From NCBI GenBank assembly GCA_964543905.1, contig CAZIZO010000005.1, forward strand, positions 124,001 to 188,000: a stretch of 64,000 nt of DNA. The letters run 5' to 3'. Both the position numbers and the translations under genes were made by a program. This stretch comes from GCA-016699835 sp964543905. Lineage in GTDB: Bacteria > Planctomycetota > Phycisphaerae > Phycisphaerales > UBA1924. The notes under the pieces were generated by a model, which did not search any database, was not told where the DNA came from, and saw only the letters and a list, made by a program, of their open reading frames with translations. Of this stretch, positions 9,089 through 16,572 are shown piece after piece. The stretch's first letter is position 1; each line of letters starts with the position of its first letter.

Positions 9089-10326
9089 GAATCGCCATCG
9101 TCGGCGCTGGGGTCAGCGGCCTGGTCTCGGCGTTCCTGCTGGCCCGTGCCCATGACGTCGTGCTCTACGAGAAGGAGCCGCGCCTCGGCGGACACACCAA
9201 CACCGTCGTCGTTCCCCACGAAGATCAAACGTGGTCCGTCGACACCGGGTTCATCGTCTTCAACACGAAGAACTATCCCAAACTCTCCTGGCTGCTCGAT
9301 CTTCTGGGCGTCGAATCTCGCCCGACCACCATGTCCTTCAGCGTGCGGGACGACGATGCCGACTTCGAGTATGGCGGCCGTTCGCTCCGCGGGCTCGTTG
9401 GCCCACCAAAGAACCTGGTGAATCCGCGATGGTGGAGGGTGGTTCGTGGAGTCGCCATGCTGGGTCGGCATGGAAAGACGCTCCTGGCGAAGGTTGGCGA
9501 AGGTGCCACGGTCTCCGACCTTGTGCACTCGGGTCGTTTTTCTCGTGGTTTTCTTGACGACTATCTCCTCCCCATGGCCGGCGCGATCTGGTCCGCCCCC
9601 AGAGACTCCGTCCTCGCGTTCCCGGCGAAGTTCCTGCTCCGTTTCTTCGACAACCACGGCATGCTCGACCTCCGCGAACGCCCCCGATGGCGCACCATCA
9701 TCGGCGGATCGCAGAGGTACATCGACGCCATGATGGGCGTCCTCGCTCGCTCTGCTCGCGTCGCGCAGGGCGTGCGTTCCATCCAGCGCACGCCTACGGG
9801 CGTGGTGGTCCGCACCGCCACGAGCGAGGACACCTTCGACGAAGTCGTGCTCGCGACGCATTCGGACCAAGCCCTGGCGCTCCTCGCCGACGCGAGTGAG
9901 AGGGAGCGAGAGATCCTCTCGCGCATGCCGTATCAGCCCAACGAGGCCGTGCTCCACACCGACGCGAGCGTCCTTCCACGGCGTCGCCACTGCTGGGCAG
10001 CCTGGAACTATCGCGTGGCACGCGACCCGCGGCGCCCCGTGGCCGTCACCTACAACATGAGCATTCTCCAGGGCCTCACGACGCGGCAACCGATCTGCGT
10101 CACGCTCAACGACACGTCGTCCATCGCCCCGGATCGCGTCCTTGGTCGATTCCACTACCACCATCCCATCTACACGATCGAGGGCGACCGCGCCCGGCAT
10201 CGGTGGGGCGAGATCAGCGGCGTGCGGCACACCCATTTTTGTGGTGCCTACTGGGGCAACGGCTTCCACGAGGACGGCGTCGTCAGCGCCCTGCGCGTGT
10301 GCGAACGTCTGGGGGTTCGCCCATGA
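9085..10326 (+). CDS. FAD-dependent amine-oxidase-like oxidoreductase of cyclopropane/modified fatty acid clusters
   Basis: A 413-residue flavoprotein. It begins with a Rossmann FAD site (IAIVGAGVSGLVSAFLLARA at residues ~3-22, then EKEPRLGGHTNT), in the layout of amine oxidase/phytoene desaturase-like enzymes. The GTG start at 9085 overlaps the desaturase stop (GTGA), placing the dinucleotide-binding loop right at the N-terminus; longer upstream starts would run back into the desaturase gene. The family is nearly always found next to DUF1365 and CFA synthase, as here. Related genes in proteobacteria are implicated in making methylated or furan fatty acids from phospholipid chains; that role is inferred here, not shown. 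Confidence 0.82.
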   Translation: MRIAIVGAGVSGLVSAFLLARAHDVVLYEKEPRLGGHTNTVVVPHEDQTWSVDTGFIVFNTKNYPKLSWLLDLLGVESRPTTMSFSVRDDDADFEYGGRSLRGLVGPPKNLVNPRWWRVVRGVAMLGRHGKTLLAKVGEGATVSDLVHSGRFSRGFLDDYLLPMAGAIWSAPRDSVLAFPAKFLLRFFDNHGMLDLRERPRWRTIIGGSQRYIDAMMGVLARSARVAQGVRSIQRTPTGVVVRTATSEDTFDEVVLATHSDQALALLADASEREREILSRMPYQPNEAVLHTDASVLPRRRHCWAAWNYRVARDPRRPVAVTYNMSILQGLTTRQPICVTLNDTSSIAPDRVLGRFHYHHPIYTIEGDRARHRWGEISGVRHTHFCGAYWGNGFHEDGVVSALRVCERLGVRP

Positions 10327-11132
10327 CGCTCCGCAGCGCCATCTATGTGGGCTCGGTTCGTCACCGCCGGCGTGCGCCCGCCCACGCCTTCACGTTTCCG
10401 CTCTTCATGCTCTACCTCGACCTCGACGAGGCTGACCGCGTCTTCTCGCTCACCCGACTCTGGGGCACCTCGCGGTGGTGCCCGGCCCGATTCTGCCGCG
10501 GGGACTATCTGTCCCGCGGCACGCTCGGGCTGGCCGACAGCGTGCGTGCGTGCGTTGAGGATCGACTGGGGGTTCGACCCACCGGGCCCATCCGGATGCT
10601 CACGCACCTCCGATATTTCGGGTATGTCTTCAACCCCGTGACCTTCTACTACTGCTACGACGAGCACGATTCCCTTCTCGCGATTGTCGCCGAGATCACC
10701 AACACCCCTTGGAAGGAACGACACGCCTACGTCCTCGACAGGCGAGCCTCGCGCCGCGGTGGCCCGGGAGGCCGGGTAATGCGATGGCGATTCGCCAAAG
10801 ATTTCCACGTCTCTCCATTTCTGCCCATGGACCTGGAGTACGACTGGGCCTTCGACGTCCCGGACGATTCGCTCTTCGTCCACATGAACGTGCGAGAGGC
10901 AGGGCCGGCGGCGTCCAAGGCCTTCGACGCCACGCTCCAGATGCGACGCCGAGCACTCTCCCCCTCGCTCCTGCGTGGTCTGCTCGTGCGCTTTCCGCTG
11001 ATGACGTTGCAGGTCATCATCTCGATCCACTATCAAGCCCTGAAACTCTGGCTCAAGCGAGCGACGGTGCACCGCCACCCTGACTCGCGCCCGCCCGTAC
11101 CGATGCCATCCACCCCGGAACCGCACCCATGA
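10323..11132 (+). CDS. DUF1365 family protein
   Basis: A 269-residue protein of the DUF1365 family. Typical features are the opening SAIYVGSVRHRRRAPA, then FPLFMLYLDLDE, the RMLTHLRYFGYVFNPVTFYY block, ITNTPWKERHAYVL, and FHVSPFLPMDLEYDW. No catalytic function is established for the family as far as I know. It is a constant companion of the FAD oxidoreductase and CFA synthase, so a role in membrane lipid modification is inferred. It is coupled by ATGA overlaps at both ends (10323-10326 and 11129-11132), so translation is probably linked to its neighbours. Confidence 0.85.
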   Translation: MTLRSAIYVGSVRHRRRAPAHAFTFPLFMLYLDLDEADRVFSLTRLWGTSRWCPARFCRGDYLSRGTLGLADSVRACVEDRLGVRPTGPIRMLTHLRYFGYVFNPVTFYYCYDEHDSLLAIVAEITNTPWKERHAYVLDRRASRRGGPGGRVMRWRFAKDFHVSPFLPMDLEYDWAFDVPDDSLFVHMNVREAGPAASKAFDATLQMRRRALSPSLLRGLLVRFPLMTLQVIISIHYQALKLWLKRATVHRHPDSRPPVPMPSTPEPHP

Positions 11133-12469
11133 CGACCATGCCCGCCGATCCTCCGTCTTTGGTCACGCCCGAGTCTGTTCGACACCGCGCGGCCCGGGCA
11201 TCGGACCATCGATCTCTCCGCCCGCTCGAGGCGGTCGGGCGCCGCCTCGTCCAGGCCGCGCTTTCGGGCATCTCCACGGGAGGGGTGCATCTTCGCGACG
11301 CGAGCGACCGTTCGCTCATCACGTCCCCGTGCCGAGACCTTTCGCTTCCCATCGTCGAAGTCACCATCCTCGACCCGTCGTTCTATAGCGCCGCGGCCTT
11401 CGGGGGCAGCGTCGGGATCGCCGAGGCGTACATCGACGGCGCGTGGACGTGCTCCGATCTCGCGGCGCTCATCGAGATCGTCACCGTCAACGCCGACGCG
11501 ATGGAGCGCCTCGAGAGCCCGCTTGCTCGGCTGCTCGCTCCGCTCTCCAAACTCGCCTATTGGCTCGAGCGCAACACCAGGGCCGGAAGCCGACGCAACA
11601 TCCAGGCGCACTACGACCTCGGCAACGAGTTCTTCTCGCTCTTCCTCGACCCCACGCTCACCTACTCCTGCGCCATCTTCGAGAACGGCGCCACCACCCT
11701 CGAAGCCGCCCAACGCGAGAAGATCGATCGCGCCTGCCGAAAACTCGATCTGCAACCCACCGATCACCTCCTGGAGATCGGCACGGGCTGGGGCGCACTG
11801 GCGATCCACGCCGCGAGCACCTACGGCTGTCGGGTCACGACCACCACCATCTCCGACGAGCAATACCGGCTGGCCTCGGCCCGCGTCGGAGAGTCCGGAC
11901 TCTCCGATCGCGTCGTCGTGCTCAAGCGCGACTACCGAGACCTGCCCCTCCAGTACCCGGCAACATTCGACAAACTGGTCAGCATCGAGATGATCGAGGC
12001 CGTCGGACGCGAACACCTTGGCGAGTTCTTCCAAGCCTGCGCCGCGTGCCTCAAGCCCTCCGGGGCCGCGCTCGTCCAGTCGATTGTTATCCGGGATCGA
12101 TACTTCGAGCGTGCGGCACGTCGCCGCGACTTCCTCAAAAAGTACATCTTCCCCGGCAGTTGCCTCCCGGGTGTCGCGGCGATGCTGAACGCGATCCGGG
12201 ACCGATCCGATCTCCGCCTGTGGCATCTCGAGGACATCGGGCCGCACTACGCCACCACGCTCCACATCTGGCGTGATGCGTTCCTCGCTCGACTGGATGA
12301 TGTTCGCCGCCTCGGCTTCGAGGACCGTTTCATCCGCATGTGGGAGTACTACCTGGCGTACTGCGAGGGCGCGTTCCGTGCCCGTCACGTCGGGGATGTG
12401 CAGATGCTGCTCACCAAGCCGCGCTCCACGCTCGCGCCGGCGACTCCCCGAACGCGGCCATCCCCATGA
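11129..12469 (+). CDS. cfa: Cyclopropane-fatty-acyl-phospholipid synthase family methyltransferase (first copy)
   Basis: A 446-residue SAM-dependent enzyme of the CFA synthase family, which adds a methylene or methyl group to the double bond of a phospholipid acyl chain at the inner membrane. The family signature region RNIQAHYDLGNEFFSLFLDP is present, followed by TYSCAIF, the SAM loop LEIGTGWGALAIHAA (residues ~213-227), and SIEMIEAVGREHL. The N-terminal ~150 residues form the expected lipid-binding domain (SVGIAEAYIDGAW). Length and layout fit a complete enzyme. It overlaps DUF1365 upstream and DUF2878 downstream by 4 bp each. The product could be a cyclopropane or a mid-chain methyl fatty acid. 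Confidence 0.88.
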   Translation: MTTMPADPPSLVTPESVRHRAARASDHRSLRPLEAVGRRLVQAALSGISTGGVHLRDASDRSLITSPCRDLSLPIVEVTILDPSFYSAAAFGGSVGIAEAYIDGAWTCSDLAALIEIVTVNADAMERLESPLARLLAPLSKLAYWLERNTRAGSRRNIQAHYDLGNEFFSLFLDPTLTYSCAIFENGATTLEAAQREKIDRACRKLDLQPTDHLLEIGTGWGALAIHAASTYGCRVTTTTISDEQYRLASARVGESGLSDRVVVLKRDYRDLPLQYPATFDKLVSIEMIEAVGREHLGEFFQACAACLKPSGAALVQSIVIRDRYFERAARRRDFLKKYIFPGSCLPGVAAMLNAIRDRSDLRLWHLEDIGPHYATTLHIWRDAFLARLDDVRRLGFEDRFIRMWEYYLAYCEGAFRARHVGDVQMLLTKPRSTLAPATPRTRPSP

Positions 12470-13050
12470 TGCGAGCCTTGCCCATCGTCTTGAACGTCCT
12501 TGCGTTCGATGCGCTCTGGACGCTTTCCCTGCTCGGCGCGGGCACGTGGTGGTGGTGGTGGGCTCCATCCGCCACACTCGCCAGTTTCGCCCTCCAACTC
12601 CGGGGCTCGCCGTCGCCTCGTCGAGAAGCCGTCATCGTGCTGCTCGGCTCCGCGCTGGGGCTCGCCCTCGACGTGCTCTCCAATCGCCTCGGGCTGTTTC
12701 AGTATCACTCCGGATTCTCGATCGAGTTCGTCCTCGTCTTCGCGGCGCTCTGGATCAACTTCGGCACCACGCTCCGCCCCAGTTTATCTTGGATGTGGCG
12801 CCGCCCCCTCCTCGCCGCGTGCCTCGGCGCCCTCGCGGCACCACCCGCCTACTGGATCGGGTCCAAACTCGGGGCGATTACACTGCACGAACCCAGTTGG
12901 CGAACCCTGGCCTTTGCGGCCGCGCAATATGCGATCCTCTTACCTCTGTGGATGCTCCTCGCCGATCGATGGATCAACGCACCGGGCGCCACAGATCCTC
13001 AACCGTCCTCGCCCGCCAAGACGCGATCAGGAGATAGACCAACATCGTAA
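12466..13050 (+). CDS. DUF2878-type membrane protein
   Basis: A 194-residue protein with about five hydrophobic segments, including LNVLAFDALWTLSLLGAGTW, a Trp-rich turn, and LVFAALWINFGTTLRPSLSW. This resembles DUF2878 proteins, which recur in CFA/DUF1365 clusters of gammaproteobacteria. The start ATG at 12466 overlaps the CFA stop as ATGA. The C-terminal ~25 residues are polar and Pro/Ser-rich and overlap the opposite-strand DUF1475 gene by 77 bp. Function is unknown; a membrane accessory role in acyl-chain modification is inferred from position. Confidence 0.7.
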   Translation: MMRALPIVLNVLAFDALWTLSLLGAGTWWWWWAPSATLASFALQLRGSPSPRREAVIVLLGSALGLALDVLSNRLGLFQYHSGFSIEFVLVFAALWINFGTTLRPSLSWMWRRPLLAACLGALAAPPAYWIGSKLGAITLHEPSWRTLAFAAAQYAILLPLWMLLADRWINAPGATDPQPSSPAKTRSGDRPTS

Positions 13051-13303
13051 AGTTCCCGAGCAAGCACAGACCCACGAACCAGGCGAACGTGCGGACGACG
13101 CTCCGCTCGCGATACGCGATCCACCCGGCCACTGCAAACAGGCCGAGGTACAAGTCCACCATCGTCGTCACCCCCCATCGCGTATCGACCGTGGCACGAA
13201 GACCCGCCGCCAGCGACATTTCCAAGGATGATGCCACAATGAGCGACGTGAGCGCGAGAAGACCAAGAACACAGCCACTCCGAATCATCCAAAGCACGCC
13301 CAT
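12974..13303 (-). CDS. DUF1475-type small membrane protein, opposite strand inside the lipid cluster
   Basis: A 109-residue protein with three hydrophobic helices (residues ~4-22, ~35-58 and ~68-92). It contains VVDLYLG-like (TTMVDLYLGLFAVAGWIAY) and FVGLCLLGNFTMLVYLLI segments, which match the DUF1475 pattern. The start at 13303 is supported by a good ribosome site (aagaggag, 7 nt upstream). It lies antisense within the lipid run, with its 3' end overlapping DUF2878 by 77 bp. Function is unknown. Its transcript would oppose read-through from CFA-1 into DUF1295. Confidence 0.65.
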   Translation of the reverse strand: MGVLWMIRSGCVLGLLALTSLIVASSLEMSLAAGLRATVDTRWGVTTMVDLYLGLFAVAGWIAYRERSVVRTFAWFVGLCLLGNFTMLVYLLIASWRARTVEDLWRPVR

Positions 13304-13375
13304 CGACGAACTCCTCTTGGAACGACGCCGAGCAGCGACGCCGAAGACCCCCACCCCGCGCACGATCCTGTACGC

Positions 13376-14194
13376 ATGACGCTCAACGCATTCGACCAAT
13401 CCATGGGCATCGCCCTTGTCACGCTCGTGATCATGTTCGTGCTCTGGCTCGTCCAGATTCGAACGCGCGATGCGGGCGTGGTCGACGTGGCCTGGGCCGG
13501 ATGCTTGGGCCTTGCGGCGATCTTCTGCGCCATAACCGGCGAAGGCGAGCCGGTTCGCCGCATCTTCGTCGCGATCATGGGCGGATTCTGGGGCCTTCGC
13601 CTGGCGCTCCACCTCCTGCTCGACCGCGTGCTCCGAGGACCCGAAGATGGACGGTATCAGATGATGCGGGAGAAGTTCGGCCCCCGGATCAACATCGTGC
13701 TCCTCCCCTTCTTTCTCGCCCAGGGCGTGCTCGTGGTTCTCCTCGCCGTCCCGTTCATGCTCGCGTCGGGTTCACCCGCGGTCGCACCCTCGGCGCTGGA
13801 CTGGTTGGCGCTCTCGCTCTGGATCGTCGCGTTCATCGGCGAGTCTATCGCGGACGCGCAACTCAAGTCCTTCAAGCAGACCTGCACCGACCGCGGGCGA
13901 GTCTGCGACATTGGTCTGTGGCGCTACTCGCGCCACCCGAACTACTTTTTCGAGTGGCTCATGTGGGTTGCGTACGCCATCCTCGCCACCTCCGCGCCCC
14001 TCGGTTGGATCGCGTGGTCCGCGCCGGGACTCATGCTCCTGTTCATCCTCAAACTCACGGGCATCCCGCCCACCGAGGCCCGCGCCCTCCGCTCCCGTGG
14101 CGACGCCTACCGAAGATACCAGCAGACCACGAGCGCCTTTGTCCCGTGGTTCCCTCGCACGCCCCCCGCCCATCCCACAGAGAACGCACCATGA
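13376..14194 (+). CDS. DUF1295 (steroid 5-alpha-reductase-like) membrane protein
   Basis: A 272-residue integral membrane protein of the DUF1295 family. Its hallmarks are DAGVVDVAWAGCLG near the N-terminus, LRLALHLLLDR, and the C-terminal block DIGLWRYSRHPNYFFEWLMW followed by GIPPTEARALRSRGDAY. This C-terminal region resembles the NADPH-binding part of steroid 5-alpha reductases and of isoprenylcysteine methyltransferase-like enzymes. It is predicted to reduce or modify a lipid double bond. It overlaps the following methyltransferase by 4 bp (ATGA), and DUF1295-CFA pairs are common in other bacteria. Confidence 0.83.
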   Translation: MTLNAFDQSMGIALVTLVIMFVLWLVQIRTRDAGVVDVAWAGCLGLAAIFCAITGEGEPVRRIFVAIMGGFWGLRLALHLLLDRVLRGPEDGRYQMMREKFGPRINIVLLPFFLAQGVLVVLLAVPFMLASGSPAVAPSALDWLALSLWIVAFIGESIADAQLKSFKQTCTDRGRVCDIGLWRYSRHPNYFFEWLMWVAYAILATSAPLGWIAWSAPGLMLLFILKLTGIPPTEARALRSRGDAYRRYQQTTSAFVPWFPRTPPAHPTENAP

Positions 14195-15267
14195 CCCAAG
14201 CGATCTCCTCCCAACCCCTCCGCTCAACCGCCGTCACGCCCCACGTCGCGTGGTATGAGACGTTGCTGGATTGCGGTCTGATTCCCGACGCGGTGCTCCG
14301 TGCCGGCATCCGCCGCCGACTCCGTGCCCGTATTCGGAGCGAGGAGCGCGGCGGCATCGAGCCCGCATGGGAACGCCGACGCGCGTTGATCGCCGATCTC
14401 TCGCAATCTCCCGTGGCGATCCATACCCGCGAGGCGAACGAGCAGCACTACGAACTTCCCCCCGAGTTCTTTCGACTCTGCCTGGGCCCACGGATGAAGT
14501 ACAGCAGCGCGTATTGGCCCGCAAACACCCCGTCGCTCGCCCACGCCGAGGAGCACATGCTCGCGCTGACCTGCCAGAGGGCTCAAATCGCCGACCAGAT
14601 GGAGATCCTCGAGTTGGGGTGCGGCTGGGGCTCGCTGACGCTCTGGATGGCCGAGAAGTATCCCAACGCACGCCTCACCGCCGTCTCCAACTCTCGCCCC
14701 CAACGAGAGTTCATCCTGGCCGAAGCCGCCCGCCGTGGACTACGCCCGCCCACCGTCATCACCGCCGACGTCAACCAGTTCGCCCCCGAACGCACCTTCG
14801 ATCGAATCGTCTCCGTCGAGATGTTCGAGCACCTGAAGAACTATGCCGCCATCCTCGAACGCGTCGCTCGCTGGCTCAAGCCCGCCGGGTTGCTCTTTGT
14901 CCACATCTTTACCCATCAGCGCCTCGCCTATCACTTTGAACCCAACGACTGGATCGGTCGATACTTCTTTACCGGTGGCACCATGCCCTCCGACGATCTC
15001 CTTCTCCACTTTGCCAACGACCTCTGCATCCGCGACCATTGGAGGGTCTGCGGCACGCACTACGCCAAGACCGCCCGCGCTTGGCTTGCCAACCTCGACG
15101 CGAACCGCGAACGCGCCCTGTCCACGCTCCGCACAACCTACGGCGACGATGCCTCCCGCTGGCTCCATCGCTGGCGAGTCTTCTTCATCGCCTGCGAAGA
15201 ACTCTGGGGGCTTTCCGGGGGCTCCGAGTGGCTGGTCTCGCACTACCTCATGTCCAGACGCCCGTGA
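14191..15267 (+). CDS. CFA-synthase-like SAM-dependent methyltransferase (second copy)
   Basis: A 358-residue methyltransferase, shorter than the first CFA enzyme and with a different N-terminus (TPHVAWYETLLDCGLIPDAV) in place of the lipid-binding domain. Conserved parts are NEQHYELPPEFFRLCLGP, KYSSAYW, the SAM loop LELGCGWGSLTLWMAEKYP (residues ~138-157), and SVEMFEHLKNYAAIL. The C-terminal half (HIFTHQRLAYHF, GGTMPSDDLLLHF) resembles the subgroup related to plant coclaurine N-methyltransferase and CFA-like proteins. It probably methylates an unsaturated acyl chain or a lipid headgroup. Having two CFA-type enzymes in one operon suggests two sequential or alternative modifications. Confidence 0.82.
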   Translation: MTQAISSQPLRSTAVTPHVAWYETLLDCGLIPDAVLRAGIRRRLRARIRSEERGGIEPAWERRRALIADLSQSPVAIHTREANEQHYELPPEFFRLCLGPRMKYSSAYWPANTPSLAHAEEHMLALTCQRAQIADQMEILELGCGWGSLTLWMAEKYPNARLTAVSNSRPQREFILAEAARRGLRPPTVITADVNQFAPERTFDRIVSVEMFEHLKNYAAILERVARWLKPAGLLFVHIFTHQRLAYHFEPNDWIGRYFFTGGTMPSDDLLLHFANDLCIRDHWRVCGTHYAKTARAWLANLDANRERALSTLRTTYGDDASRWLHRWRVFFIACEELWGLSGGSEWLVSHYLMSRRP

Positions 15268-15280
15268 ACTCCAGCCCCTG

Positions 15281-15299
15281 CCCGGCGCCCCATGCCGGG
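15281..15299 (+). terminator. Possible terminator hairpin after the lipid operon
   Basis: A GC-rich stem (cccggc 15281-15286, gccggg 15294-15299, with weaker outer pairing agcccc/ggggct) sits 14 bp past the stop. The tail ctctcctgag lacks a proper T-run. Confidence 0.35.
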
Positions 15300-15380
15300 G
15301 CTCTCCTGAGAAATCCGAATTCCCGGTCCACCCTCGCAACCGAACATGCACACTCAGGTACCATCGGGCATGGAGTCCGC

Positions 15381-16370
15381 ATGAACACCAGCGCTCGGTC
15401 CCTCGCCACAATCCTGTCCGCGCTTGGGCTCGCCGCGTTCGCATCGTGCTCGCCCACGCGCCCAGCCGCCCTCGGCGGCACCGCACGAACCGAGGGCGTC
15501 CGGCCCTTGATCGCCACTCCCGACGTTTCTGAGACGACTCCACGCGATTATCCAGGCATCCACAATGCCGTGGCGTATCACCACGGCTTTGTGTCGGGAA
15601 GCGCCCCCGAGGGCGACAACGGGTTCGAAACCCTCGCCGCGATGGGCATCAAGACCATTATCAGCGTCGACGGCGCCGAGCCCGCGGTGCACCAGGCCAC
15701 CTCGCGCGGCATGCGCTACATCCACTTGCCCATCGGCTATAACGGCTTCGACGAGCAACGCAGACTCGAACTCGTCCGAGCCACGCGGGACGCCATGAAG
15801 AACGGGGCGGTCTATATCCACTGCCACCACGGGAAGCACCGCAGCGCCGCCGCCGCCGCCGCCGTGGCCGCGAGTTTGGGATGGGTCACCCCCGAGGGCG
15901 GGGTCGAGCGCATGAAAGTCTCGGGCACGGCACCCATCTACAAGGGGCTTTACGCCTGCGCCCGTGCATCTCGCGTGCTCGACGCGAGCGTCATCGCTTC
16001 GGCACCCGCCGACTTTCCCTCGGTTTCAAGGCCCTCCGGGTTCGTGAAGGGCATGGTGGAAATGGACGAGGTTTATGAGCACCTCAAGGCGATCGAGAAG
16101 GCCGGATGGGGTGTCCCCAAAGATCATCCCGACCTGGTTCCCGCCGCCGAGGCCGGGAGGCTTGCCGACCTGTACCGAATGCTCCGCGAGACCTCCTACG
16201 CGGCACGCAAGCCCTCCGAGTTCGCCCAACTGCTTAGCGAAGCCCACCGACGCGCCCAGACTTTTGAAGACCTCTTGACCTCGGGCGAGACCGACGCGTC
16301 GAAACTTGCGGCCCAGTTCCAACTCGTTTCCACCTCGTGCAAGGACTGCCACGCGAAATACAGGGACTAA
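15381..16370 (+). CDS. Lipoprotein with tyrosine-phosphatase-type domain fused to a cytochrome c'-like domain
   Basis: A 329-residue exported lipoprotein. The lipobox FASC at residues 20-23 predicts lipid anchoring at Cys23. Residues ~60-200 form a protein-tyrosine/dual-specificity phosphatase fold: KTIISVDGAEPAV, MRYIHLPIGYNGFD, and HCHHGKHR with the Cys148-Arg154 HCX5R loop. Residues ~225-329 are mostly helical and end with CKDCHAKYRD (Cys320, Cys323, His324), the c-type haem site and position expected of a cytochrome c'/c556 four-helix bundle. A phosphatase fused to a haem domain is unusual. Because it is exported, its natural substrate is unclear; redox or ligand control of the phosphatase is an inference. 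Confidence 0.75.
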   Translation: MNTSARSLATILSALGLAAFASCSPTRPAALGGTARTEGVRPLIATPDVSETTPRDYPGIHNAVAYHHGFVSGSAPEGDNGFETLAAMGIKTIISVDGAEPAVHQATSRGMRYIHLPIGYNGFDEQRRLELVRATRDAMKNGAVYIHCHHGKHRSAAAAAAVAASLGWVTPEGGVERMKVSGTAPIYKGLYACARASRVLDASVIASAPADFPSVSRPSGFVKGMVEMDEVYEHLKAIEKAGWGVPKDHPDLVPAAEAGRLADLYRMLRETSYAARKPSEFAQLLSEAHRRAQTFEDLLTSGETDASKLAAQFQLVSTSCKDCHAKYRD

Positions 16371-16572
16371 AGCCACGGCCCCGTCCGGATCACGCCGTCT
16401 TTCGCCGCACCCAAAGCCGCCACAGGGCGCCACGCGAAGCCTTATGGGCCACCTATGCCGCTGGAGACGGATTTGCCACTCCGGCGCATCCCCCCTTCAA
16501 TACGGCATGACTTTGGGCGGCGATGTTGCATTCGCGCCCCTGGCCTCGTTTTCTCCTCCCGGAGCACGCTCG

